Below, in pieces: positions 1 through 10,113 of a stretch of DNA of 64,000 bases. How positions within the stretch are numbered: position 1 is the stretch's first letter; each line of letters starts with the position of its first letter. Source of the stretch: an uncultured Saprospiraceae bacterium (GTDB taxonomy: Bacteria > Bacteroidota > Bacteroidia > Chitinophagales > Saprospiraceae); the NCBI GenBank assembly GCA_937941765.1, contig CALDGQ010000122.1, forward strand, positions 1-64,000. Reading direction: 5' to 3'. Both the position numbers and the translations under genes were made by a program. The notes under the pieces were generated by a model. That model ran no database searches, was not told where the DNA came from, and saw only the letters and a program-made list of their open reading frames with translations.

Positions 1-1
1 C

Positions 2-125
2 GTCAGACTGTGCGAAAATACTCGTTCGAGATGAGAGGTTAGAAACCTTCATCTCGTAACACACACGGTATTCGAGCAAAAGGTTTCTAACCTCTTTGCT
101 TTTGGGAATTTTCGCACAGCCTGAC
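2..125. repeat. Nested inverted-repeat element (type D, copy 1)
   Basis: The outer arms at 2-19 and 108-125 are 18 bp inverted repeats with one mismatch, and inside them a perfect 14 bp inverted pair lies at 35-48 and 81-94 (core gaggttagaaacct). The same core recurs at 48014-48027, also in an intergenic gap. It looks like a dispersed palindromic (REP/MITE-like) element, and I see no coding potential in it. From 126 to 200 I see nothing recognisable. Confidence 0.7.
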
Positions 126-200
126 TTATGTCGGCGTACTCACTTCGAAATTCGATATGCTCTGTTCGATATTTTGCGGTTCAAAAACCTAATCACAAAA

Positions 201-230
201 AAGGGTAGTCGACTTTCGTCGACTACCCTT
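201..230 (-). terminator. Intrinsic terminator downstream of sprA
   Basis: A perfect 13 bp stem (201-213 with 218-230) has a 4-nt loop. On the minus strand it is followed by a T run, and it lies 25 bp beyond the sprA stop codon. The plus strand also carries T residues after the stem, so it may act in both directions. Confidence 0.85.
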
Positions 231-254
231 TTTATTTATTCTAGATTTATTTTA

Positions 255-3200
255 TTAATCCAAAGAAAAACGAATCGTCACACCCGCTTGTGTATTGGTT
301 ATCGGGAATGAAGCAGACGTTTTAGGAACTGTTTTAGAATAATCGTAGAATAAACGAATATTCAAACGTTTGTTTACATCATAATCAATAGATGGAGAGA
401 TACGGATTGTTTGCGAACCTCTTGTTGGTTCAATTATATCTTCATCTAGAATGAAGAGATAAGTCACATCATCTCTATAAGAAATATCAAATTTGAAATT
501 CAAATCCGTTCCTTTTGTTTTCGCTCCTTTGTCATCCTTGTCATCTGGCGTACCAATATTAATATTGGTTTTCTTTTTAGTGGATTTCTTCTTTTTCTTT
601 TTCTTCTTACCTTTTTTACCATAAAGGAATGCTAAGTAAACATCTTTGATTCGGTAACCATATCCAACAACAAACTCACTTGTTTTGGTTTCATTCAAAC
701 GATTATCAATAAAACTCATTGCTAGGTTACGAGACTTCTTCCAATCCGCTCTCAAAGTCATATCATTCTTCAATTTCATATCCAAACCGATCAATGGAGC
801 AAATGCTTCAGAAATAACGATTTGTGGGATATCAAATTTCGAATAGTAATTACTTGTTGTCGGGTTCAATTTGGTTTGGAAAGCAGAATCAAAATCACGA
901 TCTGTTTCAAAACTATTGACCGTCATAGTAGATTTATAAGAATGACTCAAACTCATGCTTGAGAAAATATTCTTGAACATATCCAACTTTGCTAACCCAT
1001 TATAGGTTAATCTCCAGTTTAGTTTTGGCAGTGTTTTGAAAACATCTAATTCGAAAGTTTTCGCATCTTTATCTGAATAAGCAGCCAAGAAAGATGGGAT
1101 TAAAACATCTCTTTGGTAACGACCATATCCTTCACTGTATTGAGGATCTGTCTCGTGCGTTCCACCACCTAATCTTTCTGAAACTTCCACTCGGTTGTCT
1201 TCAAATTTCTTAAACAAACCCTCTAAATCATCATCAAATAAAGTCTGCATGGTGAAATAAGAAATCGTATAAGATCCAACGTCACGAGGAACAGAGTGTA
1301 CGATATCACCGTAGTTTCCAACCGTTGTATCATAAGTAGTATCTCTAAAATACAGTGAACTATTTTCTGTATAAGAACGATTCGCATCCAACTCAATTCT
1401 GAAATCGTTGAATGGTTCTACCGTAATTTTCCCATCAATATTTTGAGAATAATTTTGGAGCACTTGTTTGTTTTGGAAAACATTGTCTGTGATCCATCCA
1501 TTACTAGAAGAACGTGTCAACCAATCATTAGAGAAATCGTTGTCAGTAATATTCGGCTGAAGACCCGCTACGAAATCCCATCCTGGAGCAGCAAATCCAT
1601 CTTCCATACCAAAGAATTTTGTCTTTGGTTGGTACCCCGGAATGGTCGTTCCTAAATTTTCAGTATAGGAAGCACGTGCTTTTCTAAGCAACATCAGTGG
1701 ACGCAATGCAATCCGTTCTAGCTGAGTTGGCTCTCTGTCCTTTTTCTTCTTTTTATTTTTTGGATCTTTTTTGTTTTTACTGTCCTTTCCTTTTTTACCA
1801 TCTTTACTATCAGCAGTTGATCCAGATCCTTTCCCATCTTTTCCGCCGTCCTTTCCAGAACCTTTGCCGTCTTTGCCTTCGACTCGATCTTTGATACTTG
1901 GTGTATTCAAACGATCTTTTATACTACCACCACTAAGGTCTCCGACTTTACCGCCTCTGCCACCTCGATCTTTTCCTTTACCCTTTCCACCATCTTTACC
2001 TTTACCACTTCCACCATCGTCATCATCACCACCACGACTGGTTTTTCTTCCTTTTTTAGTATTAGATTTTTTCTTGTTGATCTTTTTTAAATACTTAGAC
2101 TTGTTGTAGAGTTTTTCAAAATTCAAGTCCGCATTAATTTGTCTGGTCTGACCATTTTGAATAATGTTTCCTAAAGTATCGGCACCTACCAATGAAGATC
2201 CATTCCAAGCATAATCTGCAGAATATTGAGCTTTGACAGTTACCCAATCTAAAAGAGGAATACTCTTAAAAGGAACGGTATAGCTTGCGTTCAAATCGTG
2301 ACGATAGTTTTTCGTTCTACCAAAATCGCGGATATTACTTTTGATAAATTCTTGTTGTACATCCTTTGCAATCGGAAGTTCAGTCACAGGATCAAAAGTA
2401 GGAAGCTCATCAATAATAGACTCATTGATTGCATTGAATCTTACTTTTAGATTTTTGGTCAAATCCCATTGTAGATTGTAATTACGATCCCAAGTAAATT
2501 GCTTGTTATAATACGTGTTTAATTTCGGGTCAGGACCAGCAAAACGATAACGAGTTGCTTGAATTTGACGATCCATTTGAGTATTTACACCAACCGTATT
2601 CGGTATTAAGTTGAAATTCAAATCCGTAATCAACTTCAAGTGCTTATTCTTAGATAATTTCTTGAATGGTGTTATATATTTCGGTTTCAAATTGTAGGCA
2701 TAATCAACAGAAGCATAATGATCATCAATTTGGTCCAATTCAATGATTGGATCATGACGATTGGTTTGAGTGTATGCGTAGGTGAAACTGAAGTTAGAAA
2801 TATCCCAAGGCAAAGGTGTTTTATCCTTGTTGGTTCTTTCCTTTCTAACATTCGTAAAGTTGAAACTCTTGATCTCCGTTGCATCAATTGCTTGCTCTTG
2901 AAGTGAGTCTCGCTTTGCCAAATCTTGCTCCGCATCCAATTTTTCTTGCAAAGGTATGTCTCGATCATATGGATCAAACTCAGGTGTACGTACCGTGTTA
3001 GAATATTGACCATAGAATGGTAATCTTAATCCCCATTTTTCAGGGAAGAATTTGCTCAACTCTGCACTACCTGCAATATCATAAGACAAAACATCTTCTC
3101 TACTTCTCTGTGCTAGCTTTTGACCAATATCTCCATATCCTCTTGTACTATAATTTACGGAAGCAGATATATTTCCAAAATCAGCTAGCTGCATATCTAA

Positions 3201-6200
3201 TCTCGACAATGCTGCCAAACCACCACGCTCATCCAATCCATTCAAACGCAATTCGTTGATCCAAACTTCGGTGCAATGGTCAAACTCATCATTATTATAA
3301 ATACCAATCATGACACCTTTCACTAGGTTCAAGTTTGGATTACCGACTACTTTTACCAGGTTAGGCATCCCGTCGACCACGACTGCTTTTTCTGGATCTT
3401 CCATGATATGCACTTCATTCAGCGCTTTTCCTAGTTGGTTACGTTCTACTTTTACATCTTTGAAAAGTTCCATTCTGAAGTTGAACTTATTTTCTGGTCT
3501 CCAAACTTCAGTTTTGTATTCATCAGAATTGTAAGGACCAATATCAGGATCCGTGGACATGACCAGTGGTACCTCATACTCATAATAGTTGTTTTCAAAA
3601 TCACTACCAAGTCTCATAAAGATGGACAACTGACCTGGCTCAACATCGTTCTTGGATTCGGCATGGACATCCATTTGCATTTTATTGAAAACTCGCATAT
3701 CCAAGTTGACAATTTTATAAATCGCCTTAAACTTTTCGGGTGCCAGATTACAAATTTCCATCGACAGCGATTGCTCATTTTGAAGTACATCGGGGAAAGC
3801 ACCAATCGATCGCTCTCGATCAATTCCGGGGGGCAGTACATAACCAAATGGTTCTTGTGTGCTATTTTCCTCAATATTTACAGCATTTACATCGAATGTA
3901 GAATTGTCATTTGGTTGAGGAGGCTGAGGTCCACTTGTACTACTATTTCTAAGATATCTTCTCCATTGATTTCTTACCAATTCCAATCTCGCGAAACGCA
4001 AAGTAACTCGTTGATCAAAACCATGCATATACATTCTCATAAAACGGATAGAACGGAAATCTTGAATTCCACCGACTCTTTTTGTTGGTTGATCCAACGG
4101 AATTTTTACACGATACCAAATCCGACTTTCCGCACCCTGAATCGTATCAATAATATAATTGTTGAATTTCAAAATTCCATTATCTTGTTCGATTGGAACT
4201 TTATATTGGAAATAAGATTCAGTTTCACTTAACGTGTTGTCATTGTTAATATCTTCACTATCTGGCAAGTTGGTTGCAGATGATAATTGGCCAGTAGCAG
4301 CGGATGATCTTGAATTTCCTTCTGGGTTATTGAAATCTTCATATCTAACAAAAATTCCATCATCTTGATTAAAAAAGTTTTCATCTCTAAAATATCTAAA
4401 ATCATCATTAGCAGGGTCGCTATTGATTTCGCTTTTTGCATTAGCGCTCAATGAAGAATTATTTATTTCTGTCAAAAAGTCTTGGAAGATGGCTGTTTCA
4501 CCAATATTGTTCAATCCATCCAATCCAACATCCTGTGCTTCTCTTACGGATTCTTCATTATTGAAAGCATTGGTGATTGCTTGCGTTCTAGGTATTCTTC
4601 CCCAGCTAGTGGTATCGGTAGGTGTTGTATCTTCACTAGGAATTCCGTTTTCAAAAAACTTACGAGAATCTCTTAAAATATCCTCTGATACATTTCCGAG
4701 ATTGATGTAAAGGTTTCCATCTTTTGTAATAGGACTTCCGTCACCTTTTTCCATAAATGGGTTCAGCATCCAAAATTCAACATACTCAATGTTAGCGGCT
4801 TCAAAATTGTTGGTATTCAAATCACGCATTATACCACCCCATCGAGTTTCAGGTTGCAACAACTCTCCACTGTTGTTGACACCTGCTGAATATTGCGTAG
4901 GTGTCGCTGTTTCAAAATTGTAAGGACCTCTTTTTCTTGGTTCAAATGTTAAGTCAAATGTCTGTATAATGTTATTATCACCAGGTCTTAATTGCAAATT
5001 TGGAAAAACTTCTTGTTGATTAATACGAGCGGTGTATGGATCATTATCATCTGCAGCACCTCTTACACTTTGGTCGATACGATACCATTTAAATTTTGCA
5101 CGATTCATTCCTGACTCCAAATCATCAATCAACTTAGCTTCTGGAAATAATGGATTGTTATTGTTTTCATCATTTTGAGGAATACTTGACAACACCCATG
5201 CATTAGCAGGAGTACGCAAGTCATAACTACTTGCACTTCCTTCAAAATCATCGACATAAACAACACCACCTTTGTCTCCATCTTCTCCTAAGTCAATGGC
5301 TTTTGCGTGACCAGGTTTCAGATAGGCAGCTTCTGCCATGAAGGAGATATTCGATTTTTCCTTGGTGTTGATTAATGGAATTTTATCCACCATTTTTGTC
5401 AACCATGGAGATTCTTTTGAGTAATTGACATCTAGTCCAAAAACTCTATTGTTAATTGGGTCATCCCCAATATTTACTTTTTGTGTAAAAGGCCGTTCAT
5501 ATAAATGCATGTACGTACCTCCTATATTGAAATTTTTACTGACCTCATAATCCCCTCGCAGTGCCAGCAATGTTTTGGTTTGAAATCCAAACAGCGTGTT
5601 ATCCTCAAACGATATATTGATTGGAACACCGGAATTCAGCAAGGCATCGTTTAATATTTTGACACGACCAATATTGTAATCTACTTCATAATCTTGTCCT
5701 TCTACCATTTGGTATCCACCAGCACTTACCCTTACCGATCCTTGAGGCAAGTTGAAAGATCCCAGAGATATTTCAGAACTTACGCTAGACTTATAACTTC
5801 CTCGAATAGTGAATCGATTGTATTCTGGGAATTCTCGAGCACGAACAATGGTGGAATCATAAAGCTCATAATAAGAATATCTTCTTTTTAATGCGGGGTC
5901 ATCTATCTGTTCCGAAATCGCGCTACCAAATGGTTCCAAAACAGGAAACATCACACGACCATTTCGTAAATTTATGGTTACATTAGGAACAAAATCAAAG
6001 ATACCATCTGGTTGCGGATCACCTTGAACATTTAATTGATCCAGATTGAAAACTCTCAACAAAGGTTTGCTAGCAATATTTGATTCTGGTAGAAAACGTT
6101 TTTCACCTCCTCCTGGATCTTCATAAAAGATATCCAATTTAAAATCTTCGTTATTCACTTGGAAAGCACCAATAGAATAAACATTTTTCATCATCAAATC

Positions 6201-7796
6201 CCAAGCTGGTAAATCTACACGAGGTGTTGTGCTTTTCAACATCTTAACAAACAATACGTTTAAGTCATTACTAACGGAAGTACTATCTGGAGTTGAACTT
6301 GGTGTATCATCTGCCAATTCACCTACTTTATAAGTTTGTCCATTATAATCATATTCAAAAGCAACTCCTAATACTTGATCAGGACGAAGGTTGATATTGA
6401 TGGATACAAAACCCAAATCAGGATTGAAAGTATATTCGTTGCTAGTCAATTTACGAGCACTTACTTTTTCAAAATCCTTTGTTTGAGTAAAACCAAAATT
6501 ATTTTGAATAACGGCAACTGCATTGTTAAGTGACCTTGCATTAGGGTCACTAATCAAAGCATCAAATAATGGGTTGGCATCATTGGAAGGAATGGCTGCA
6601 GTTCCAAATAAATCTCTATTGACAGGAATGGATGGTGCTTGAAATTGTGGATTGTCATTCGTAATTCTTGTTGGCTCACCGATATCCGCTAGTGCAACAA
6701 TATCACGAATTTGTTCTGTATCATTTCTATCATTGGTAACCCAAACTTGTAGGTTGGTAATTTTCACCAAACTTCGAACTTCAGGAAGCGCTCTTAAAGA
6801 ATTTTCAAAAACATCTCTAAAATAATGTGTCAAAAAGAAGTGACGGTTTTCATCGTATTCATCTGCATATACCTCAAAAGTTTGTTCTTGTGCTCCACCA
6901 TCAATTTTAATATTTTCTCTTTTTGATTTTTGCTGTGATGCGACTGCTTTTAATTTTAATTTTCCCCATTGTGTATCTACTCTCAATCCAAATAGGGATT
7001 GGCTACCTTGAATCAAACTACTATTCAATGGGAAACTGACATTACCTGCTTCAATTTTCTTAATGATCTCGTCTTCACTCCACTGTTCACTATCATATTC
7101 CAGCTTCATTTTATTTTCGAAGTTAAACGTAGCTTGTGTGTTATAACTTGTTGCCAAATTTAACTTATCACCAATCTTTCCAATCACGTTCATTTGGATA
7201 CCCATATCAAAATCAAAACCACCTTGTCTTCTTTGTCTTTCTGTCAATATTGGATTTTCTACATTTTGAAAATCCACTCCAAAAGTCAAATCAATATTTC
7301 CTTGAGGACGGATATCGACACCGACACCACCAAACAGACGATCTACCAAACTATTTTTGACATCTACTTTAGAGATCGGATCTACACGTTCTCCTCCTGT
7401 ACTGTTGGCATTACTGATACCAGCCAATTTATCAAAATAAGCTTTCTCTTGTTGTTGGGTTCTCCAATCCAAGTATTCATCAAAAGTCATGTAACTCGGC
7501 ATTCGATAATAATCGTCACCAATAGTTTCAGAAATAATGTATTGACCAGAGACTGGATCATACTCCACATTTTGTTCGATGATACTAGGATCTTTCAAAT
7601 CGAATGGATTGTAAGTACTTCCTTCTGAAAAATTTCCTGTTCTATCTTGAAGAGGAGGGATGGTATCCTGAGAGATTAAGGTAAAATCTGCAGCAAATGG
7701 ATCGTATAGATTACGGTCTGGATTGTAATTTCCATAGGAAACTTGAATCATGCTTAGTAGGAAACCTGTAATTAACAAGTAGTTGTAGATCTTCAT
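255..7796 (-). CDS. sprA: SprA/Sov family outer-membrane translocon of the type IX secretion system
   Basis: SprA (Sov in Porphyromonas) is the giant outer-membrane beta-barrel through which T9SS cargo and gliding adhesins leave the periplasm. The 2513-aa length fits the family (about 2,400-2,500 aa). An N-terminal signal peptide (hydrophobic core within residues 5-22) is followed by long beta-rich sequence typical of SprA, including the segment FPLNSSLIQGSQSLFGLR. Residues about 1898-2020 form a striking Lys/Gly/Asp/Ser-rich low-complexity stretch, and a second poly-Lys patch lies near residues 2390-2425. Both sit in the C-terminal half among predicted barrel strands and may be disordered loops. 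The gene lies downstream of ruvA on the same strand with a 206 bp gap, which shows no clear -7 box. Family assignment is firm; the role of the insert is unknown. Confidence 0.95.
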   Translation of the reverse strand: MKIYNYLLITGFLLSMIQVSYGNYNPDRNLYDPFAADFTLISQDTIPPLQDRTGNFSEGSTYNPFDLKDPSIIEQNVEYDPVSGQYIISETIGDDYYRMPSYMTFDEYLDWRTQQQEKAYFDKLAGISNANSTGGERVDPISKVDVKNSLVDRLFGGVGVDIRPQGNIDLTFGVDFQNVENPILTERQRRQGGFDFDMGIQMNVIGKIGDKLNLATSYNTQATFNFENKMKLEYDSEQWSEDEIIKKIEAGNVSFPLNSSLIQGSQSLFGLRVDTQWGKLKLKAVASQQKSKRENIKIDGGAQEQTFEVYADEYDENRHFFLTHYFRDVFENSLRALPEVRSLVKITNLQVWVTNDRNDTEQIRDIVALADIGEPTRITNDNPQFQAPSIPVNRDLFGTAAIPSNDANPLFDALISDPNARSLNNAVAVIQNNFGFTQTKDFEKVSARKLTSNEYTFNPDLGFVSININLRPDQVLGVAFEYDYNGQTYKVGELADDTPSSTPDSTSVSNDLNVLFVKMLKSTTPRVDLPAWDLMMKNVYSIGAFQVNNEDFKLDIFYEDPGGGEKRFLPESNIASKPLLRVFNLDQLNVQGDPQPDGIFDFVPNVTINLRNGRVMFPVLEPFGSAISEQIDDPALKRRYSYYELYDSTIVRAREFPEYNRFTIRGSYKSSVSSEISLGSFNLPQGSVRVSAGGYQMVEGQDYEVDYNIGRVKILNDALLNSGVPINISFEDNTLFGFQTKTLLALRGDYEVSKNFNIGGTYMHLYERPFTQKVNIGDDPINNRVFGLDVNYSKESPWLTKMVDKIPLINTKEKSNISFMAEAAYLKPGHAKAIDLGEDGDKGGVVYVDDFEGSASSYDLRTPANAWVLSSIPQNDENNNNPLFPEAKLIDDLESGMNRAKFKWYRIDQSVRGAADDNDPYTARINQQEVFPNLQLRPGDNNIIQTFDLTFEPRKRGPYNFETATPTQYSAGVNNSGELLQPETRWGGIMRDLNTNNFEAANIEYVEFWMLNPFMEKGDGSPITKDGNLYINLGNVSEDILRDSRKFFENGIPSEDTTPTDTTSWGRIPRTQAITNAFNNEESVREAQDVGLDGLNNIGETAIFQDFLTEINNSSLSANAKSEINSDPANDDFRYFRDENFFNQDDGIFVRYEDFNNPEGNSRSSAATGQLSSATNLPDSEDINNDNTLSETESYFQYKVPIEQDNGILKFNNYIIDTIQGAESRIWYRVKIPLDQPTKRVGGIQDFRSIRFMRMYMHGFDQRVTLRFARLELVRNQWRRYLRNSSTSGPQPPQPNDNSTFDVNAVNIEENSTQEPFGYVLPPGIDRERSIGAFPDVLQNEQSLSMEICNLAPEKFKAIYKIVNLDMRVFNKMQMDVHAESKNDVEPGQLSIFMRLGSDFENNYYEYEVPLVMSTDPDIGPYNSDEYKTEVWRPENKFNFRMELFKDVKVERNQLGKALNEVHIMEDPEKAVVVDGMPNLVKVVGNPNLNLVKGVMIGIYNNDEFDHCTEVWINELRLNGLDERGGLAALSRLDMQLADFGNISASVNYSTRGYGDIGQKLAQRSREDVLSYDIAGSAELSKFFPEKWGLRLPFYGQYSNTVRTPEFDPYDRDIPLQEKLDAEQDLAKRDSLQEQAIDATEIKSFNFTNVRKERTNKDKTPLPWDISNFSFTYAYTQTNRHDPIIELDQIDDHYASVDYAYNLKPKYITPFKKLSKNKHLKLITDLNFNLIPNTVGVNTQMDRQIQATRYRFAGPDPKLNTYYNKQFTWDRNYNLQWDLTKNLKVRFNAINESIIDELPTFDPVTELPIAKDVQQEFIKSNIRDFGRTKNYRHDLNASYTVPFKSIPLLDWVTVKAQYSADYAWNGSSLVGADTLGNIIQNGQTRQINADLNFEKLYNKSKYLKKINKKKSNTKKGRKTSRGGDDDDGGSGKGKDGGKGKGKDRGGRGGKVGDLSGGSIKDRLNTPSIKDRVEGKDGKGSGKDGGKDGKGSGSTADSKDGKKGKDSKNKKDPKNKKKKKDREPTQLERIALRPLMLLRKARASYTENLGTTIPGYQPKTKFFGMEDGFAAPGWDFVAGLQPNITDNDFSNDWLTRSSSNGWITDNVFQNKQVLQNYSQNIDGKITVEPFNDFRIELDANRSYTENSSLYFRDTTYDTTVGNYGDIVHSVPRDVGSYTISYFTMQTLFDDDLEGLFKKFEDNRVEVSERLGGGTHETDPQYSEGYGRYQRDVLIPSFLAAYSDKDAKTFELDVFKTLPKLNWRLTYNGLAKLDMFKNIFSSMSLSHSYKSTMTVNSFETDRDFDSAFQTKLNPTTSNYYSKFDIPQIVISEAFAPLIGLDMKLKNDMTLRADWKKSRNLAMSFIDNRLNETKTSEFVVGYGYRIKDVYLAFLYGKKGKKKKKKKKSTKKKTNINIGTPDDKDDKGAKTKGTDLNFKFDISYRDDVTYLFILDEDIIEPTRGSQTIRISPSIDYDVNKRLNIRLFYDYSKTVPKTSASFPITNTQAGVTIRFSLD

Positions 7797-8002
7797 ATTG
7801 ATATGGCGTAAGCCGTCCTTTTTTCAAAAATTGTGTTCATTAGCGATACTAAAACGGAAAATGTTAAAATCTATGTTTAATTATTGTTTATTTAACAGCA
7901 AAAACATGAACTTTTTCCACATGAATACTTAACTGATTTATATACGCTTAAGTGAGATATATGTTTATTTTTTCTAATATTTAATCAGGAGTATTAACAA
8001 TC

Positions 8003-8596
8003 CTATGAAGAAAGCTCTTTTAAGGCATCTTTTATTAGGACTTCGACGCTGCTCTGAGTAGGGGATTTGCTGATTAGCGTGTTAACTGTTTTTTGAACTT
8101 TTGCTTTATTGAAACCTAAAGCAACCAAAGCAGATAACGCTTCATCTCGGATGGTATTGTTTCCTGATGTCGCAATAGCTGATTCTACCCCACCATCTTT
8201 GATTATTTTATCTTTTAAATTTAAAATGATCAACTTCGCTGTTTTGGGTCCAACTCCTTTTACTTTTTTAAATGCAACTAGATTTTCCGAAACAATTGCG
8301 TCTCTAGCTTCTTCTGTTGTCATAGCAGACAACAATACTCTTGCTGTATTGGGTCCAATACCTGAAACTGAAATTAACTGAACAAACAAGGTCCTTTCTC
8401 CTTCAGAGGCAAATCCATAAAGTGTGTGACTATCCTCTTTTACGTGTAAATACGTCAAGATTTTGACACGTTCCATTTTCTCGATTTGTGCATAAGTATT
8501 CAGGCTGATATTGACTTGATAGCCAATACTTCCAGCTTCAACTAAAACATAAGTTGGGGACTTGAAAGTGATTTCGCCTTTTATGTAGGAGATCAT
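8003..8596 (-). CDS. ruvA: Holliday junction branch migration protein RuvA
   Basis: RuvA binds four-way DNA junctions as a tetramer and loads the RuvB motor during recombinational repair. The 197-aa product starts MISYIKGEITFKSP, matching the usual RuvA N-terminal OB-fold start. The helix-hairpin-helix repeats are visible as VSGIGPNTARVLLS and VKGVGPKTAKLIILNLKDK, and a C-terminal domain III ends the protein. An in-frame start 48 bp further upstream exists, but it would add a 16-residue non-conserved tail, and a near-match -7 box (TACCTTCG on the minus strand, 8624-8631) lies between the two starts, so I chose 8596. ruvC is also in this window, about 16 kb away; ruvB is not seen. Confidence 0.95.
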   Translation of the reverse strand: MISYIKGEITFKSPTYVLVEAGSIGYQVNISLNTYAQIEKMERVKILTYLHVKEDSHTLYGFASEGERTLFVQLISVSGIGPNTARVLLSAMTTEEARDAIVSENLVAFKKVKGVGPKTAKLIILNLKDKIIKDGGVESAIATSGNNTIRDEALSALVALGFNKAKVQKTVNTLISKSPTQSSVEVLIKDALKELSS

Positions 8597-8739
8597 GGTT
8601 TTATATGGATGAAAAATTAGATACGAAGGTACATAATTTAACAAGTAAAATAAGAGAAAAAAGGAGGTGAAATATGTGTTTCAAACTGATTTTAGTATTC
8701 TGATTATCAATAATTTGGATGAAATACGAATGCTTTAAA

Positions 8740-8791
8740 GTTCAGGCGACTTTAGTCGCCTCCTAAAATTGGTGACTAAAGTCGCCCGAAC
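8740..8791. repeat. Palindromic element upstream of purD (type C)
   Basis: Two 21 bp arms (8740-8760 and 8771-8791) are inverted with two mismatches. The left arm itself contains a short hairpin (ggcgact-tt-agtcgcc). It sits between ruvA and purD, which diverge, so it is not needed as a terminator for either. A candidate -7 box for purD (TACTTTTA, one base off TAnnTTTG) follows at 8815-8822. Confidence 0.65.
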
Positions 8792-8844
8792 GTTGATTTC
8801 CCCGTCCTTCTTCCTACTTTTACACAAAAGAAAAGCTAATAAAA

Positions 8845-10113
8845 ATGAGAATACTTCTTTTAGGTGGCGGTGGACGAGAACATGCATTTGCATGGAAATT
8901 GAAACAGAGTGAGTCTTGCAAACAATTATATATCGCTCCCGGAAATGCAGGAACCAACCAACTAGGAACCAATGTACCAATCAACCCTACCGATTTTGAA
9001 GCAATCAAAAAGTTTGTTTTAGAATCTGAAATAGAGATGGTTATTGTTGGTCCCGAGCAACCATTGGTAGAAGGAATTGTAGATTTTTTTGAAAACGATT
9101 TGCGGCTTTCTGAGATTCAAATTGTGGGGCCATCAAAAGAGGGTGCACAACTAGAGGGTAGTAAAGCATTCGCCAAAGACTTCATGTATGACAATCAAAT
9201 TCCAACTGCTGGATTTCGAGAATTTACAAAGGATTCTTACTACGATGGTTTGGAATATATCGACAACAAACCAACTCCTATTGTTCTGAAAGCAGATGGT
9301 TTAGCCGCTGGTAAAGGTGTTGTTATTTTAAATGACCGGGAGGCTGCTAAAAAAGAATTTACGGCGATGATTGAAGGTAAATTTGGAGTGGCAAGTGCGA
9401 CGGTCGTCATTGAAGATTTTTTGAAAGGAATCGAATTTTCTGTCTTCGTTTTGACGGATGGGAATGACTATAAAATATTGCCTGTTGCCAAAGATTACAA
9501 ACGCATTGGTGAGCAAGATACAGGATTGAATACCGGTGGAATGGGTGCCGTTTCTCCCCTTCCTTTTTTAGATAAAGCAATGATGAAAGAAGTAGAGGAA
9601 AAAATTATCAAACCAACGATTTCCGGTCTTAAAAAAAAGGATATTGCTTACAAAGGATTCATCTTTATTGGCTTAATAAAAGTGGATGGCAAGCCTTATG
9701 TTATTGAATACAATTGTAGAATGGGTGATCCTGAAACAGAAGTTGTTTTACCTCGTTTAAAAAATGATTTGGTTACTTTATTAGCATCACTTGACAATGG
9801 CACTTTGAAAGATCAGAAAATCGAAATGGATGAAAGAACTGTATCAACGGTCATGTTGGTTTCAGGTGGTTATCCAGAGACTTATCAAAAAGGATTTAAG
9901 ATTGATGGATTAGGTGCAATCAATGACTCCCTTTTATTTCATGCAGGAACGAAAGATGCAGATGGAAAAGTGGTGACGAATGGTGGAAGAGTTTTAGCAG
10001 TTACCTCCTATGGAGATAGTGTCTCAGATGCAGTAGCCACTTCCAAAAAAAATGCAGCAGCCATTCATTTTGAAGGGAAATATTATCGAAAAGATATTGG
10101 ATTTGATTTATGA
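8845..10113 (+). CDS. purD: Phosphoribosylamine--glycine ligase (GARS)
   Basis: PurD joins 5-phosphoribosylamine to glycine using ATP, the second step of purine synthesis. The 422-aa length is normal. The N-terminal domain opens with LLLGGGGREHAFAWKL (the PurD G-rich motif); the ATP-grasp region carries KADGLAAGKGVVI and VIEYNCRMGDPETEVVLPRL near the C-terminal part. The start ATG lies 22 nt after a near-consensus -7 box. The stop codon overlaps the start of murF-alr (ATGA), so the two are translationally coupled even though their pathways differ. Confidence 0.97.
   Translation: MRILLLGGGGREHAFAWKLKQSESCKQLYIAPGNAGTNQLGTNVPINPTDFEAIKKFVLESEIEMVIVGPEQPLVEGIVDFFENDLRLSEIQIVGPSKEGAQLEGSKAFAKDFMYDNQIPTAGFREFTKDSYYDGLEYIDNKPTPIVLKADGLAAGKGVVILNDREAAKKEFTAMIEGKFGVASATVVIEDFLKGIEFSVFVLTDGNDYKILPVAKDYKRIGEQDTGLNTGGMGAVSPLPFLDKAMMKEVEEKIIKPTISGLKKKDIAYKGFIFIGLIKVDGKPYVIEYNCRMGDPETEVVLPRLKNDLVTLLASLDNGTLKDQKIEMDERTVSTVMLVSGGYPETYQKGFKIDGLGAINDSLLFHAGTKDADGKVVTNGGRVLAVTSYGDSVSDAVATSKKNAAAIHFEGKYYRKDIGFDL

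Noticed and set aside
1771-2109. Pro/Ser/Leu-rich plus-strand frame
   Set aside because: It is the antisense reading of the Lys/Gly-rich SprA insert; low complexity explains the lack of stops.
3435-4232. 265-aa plus-strand frame inside sprA
   Set aside because: It is antisense to a well-supported gene, has no signal or known motif, and its composition is that of a shadow frame.
8597-8644. Longer RuvA from an upstream start
   Set aside because: The extra 16 residues are not part of the RuvA family and a near-match -7 box lies within them.
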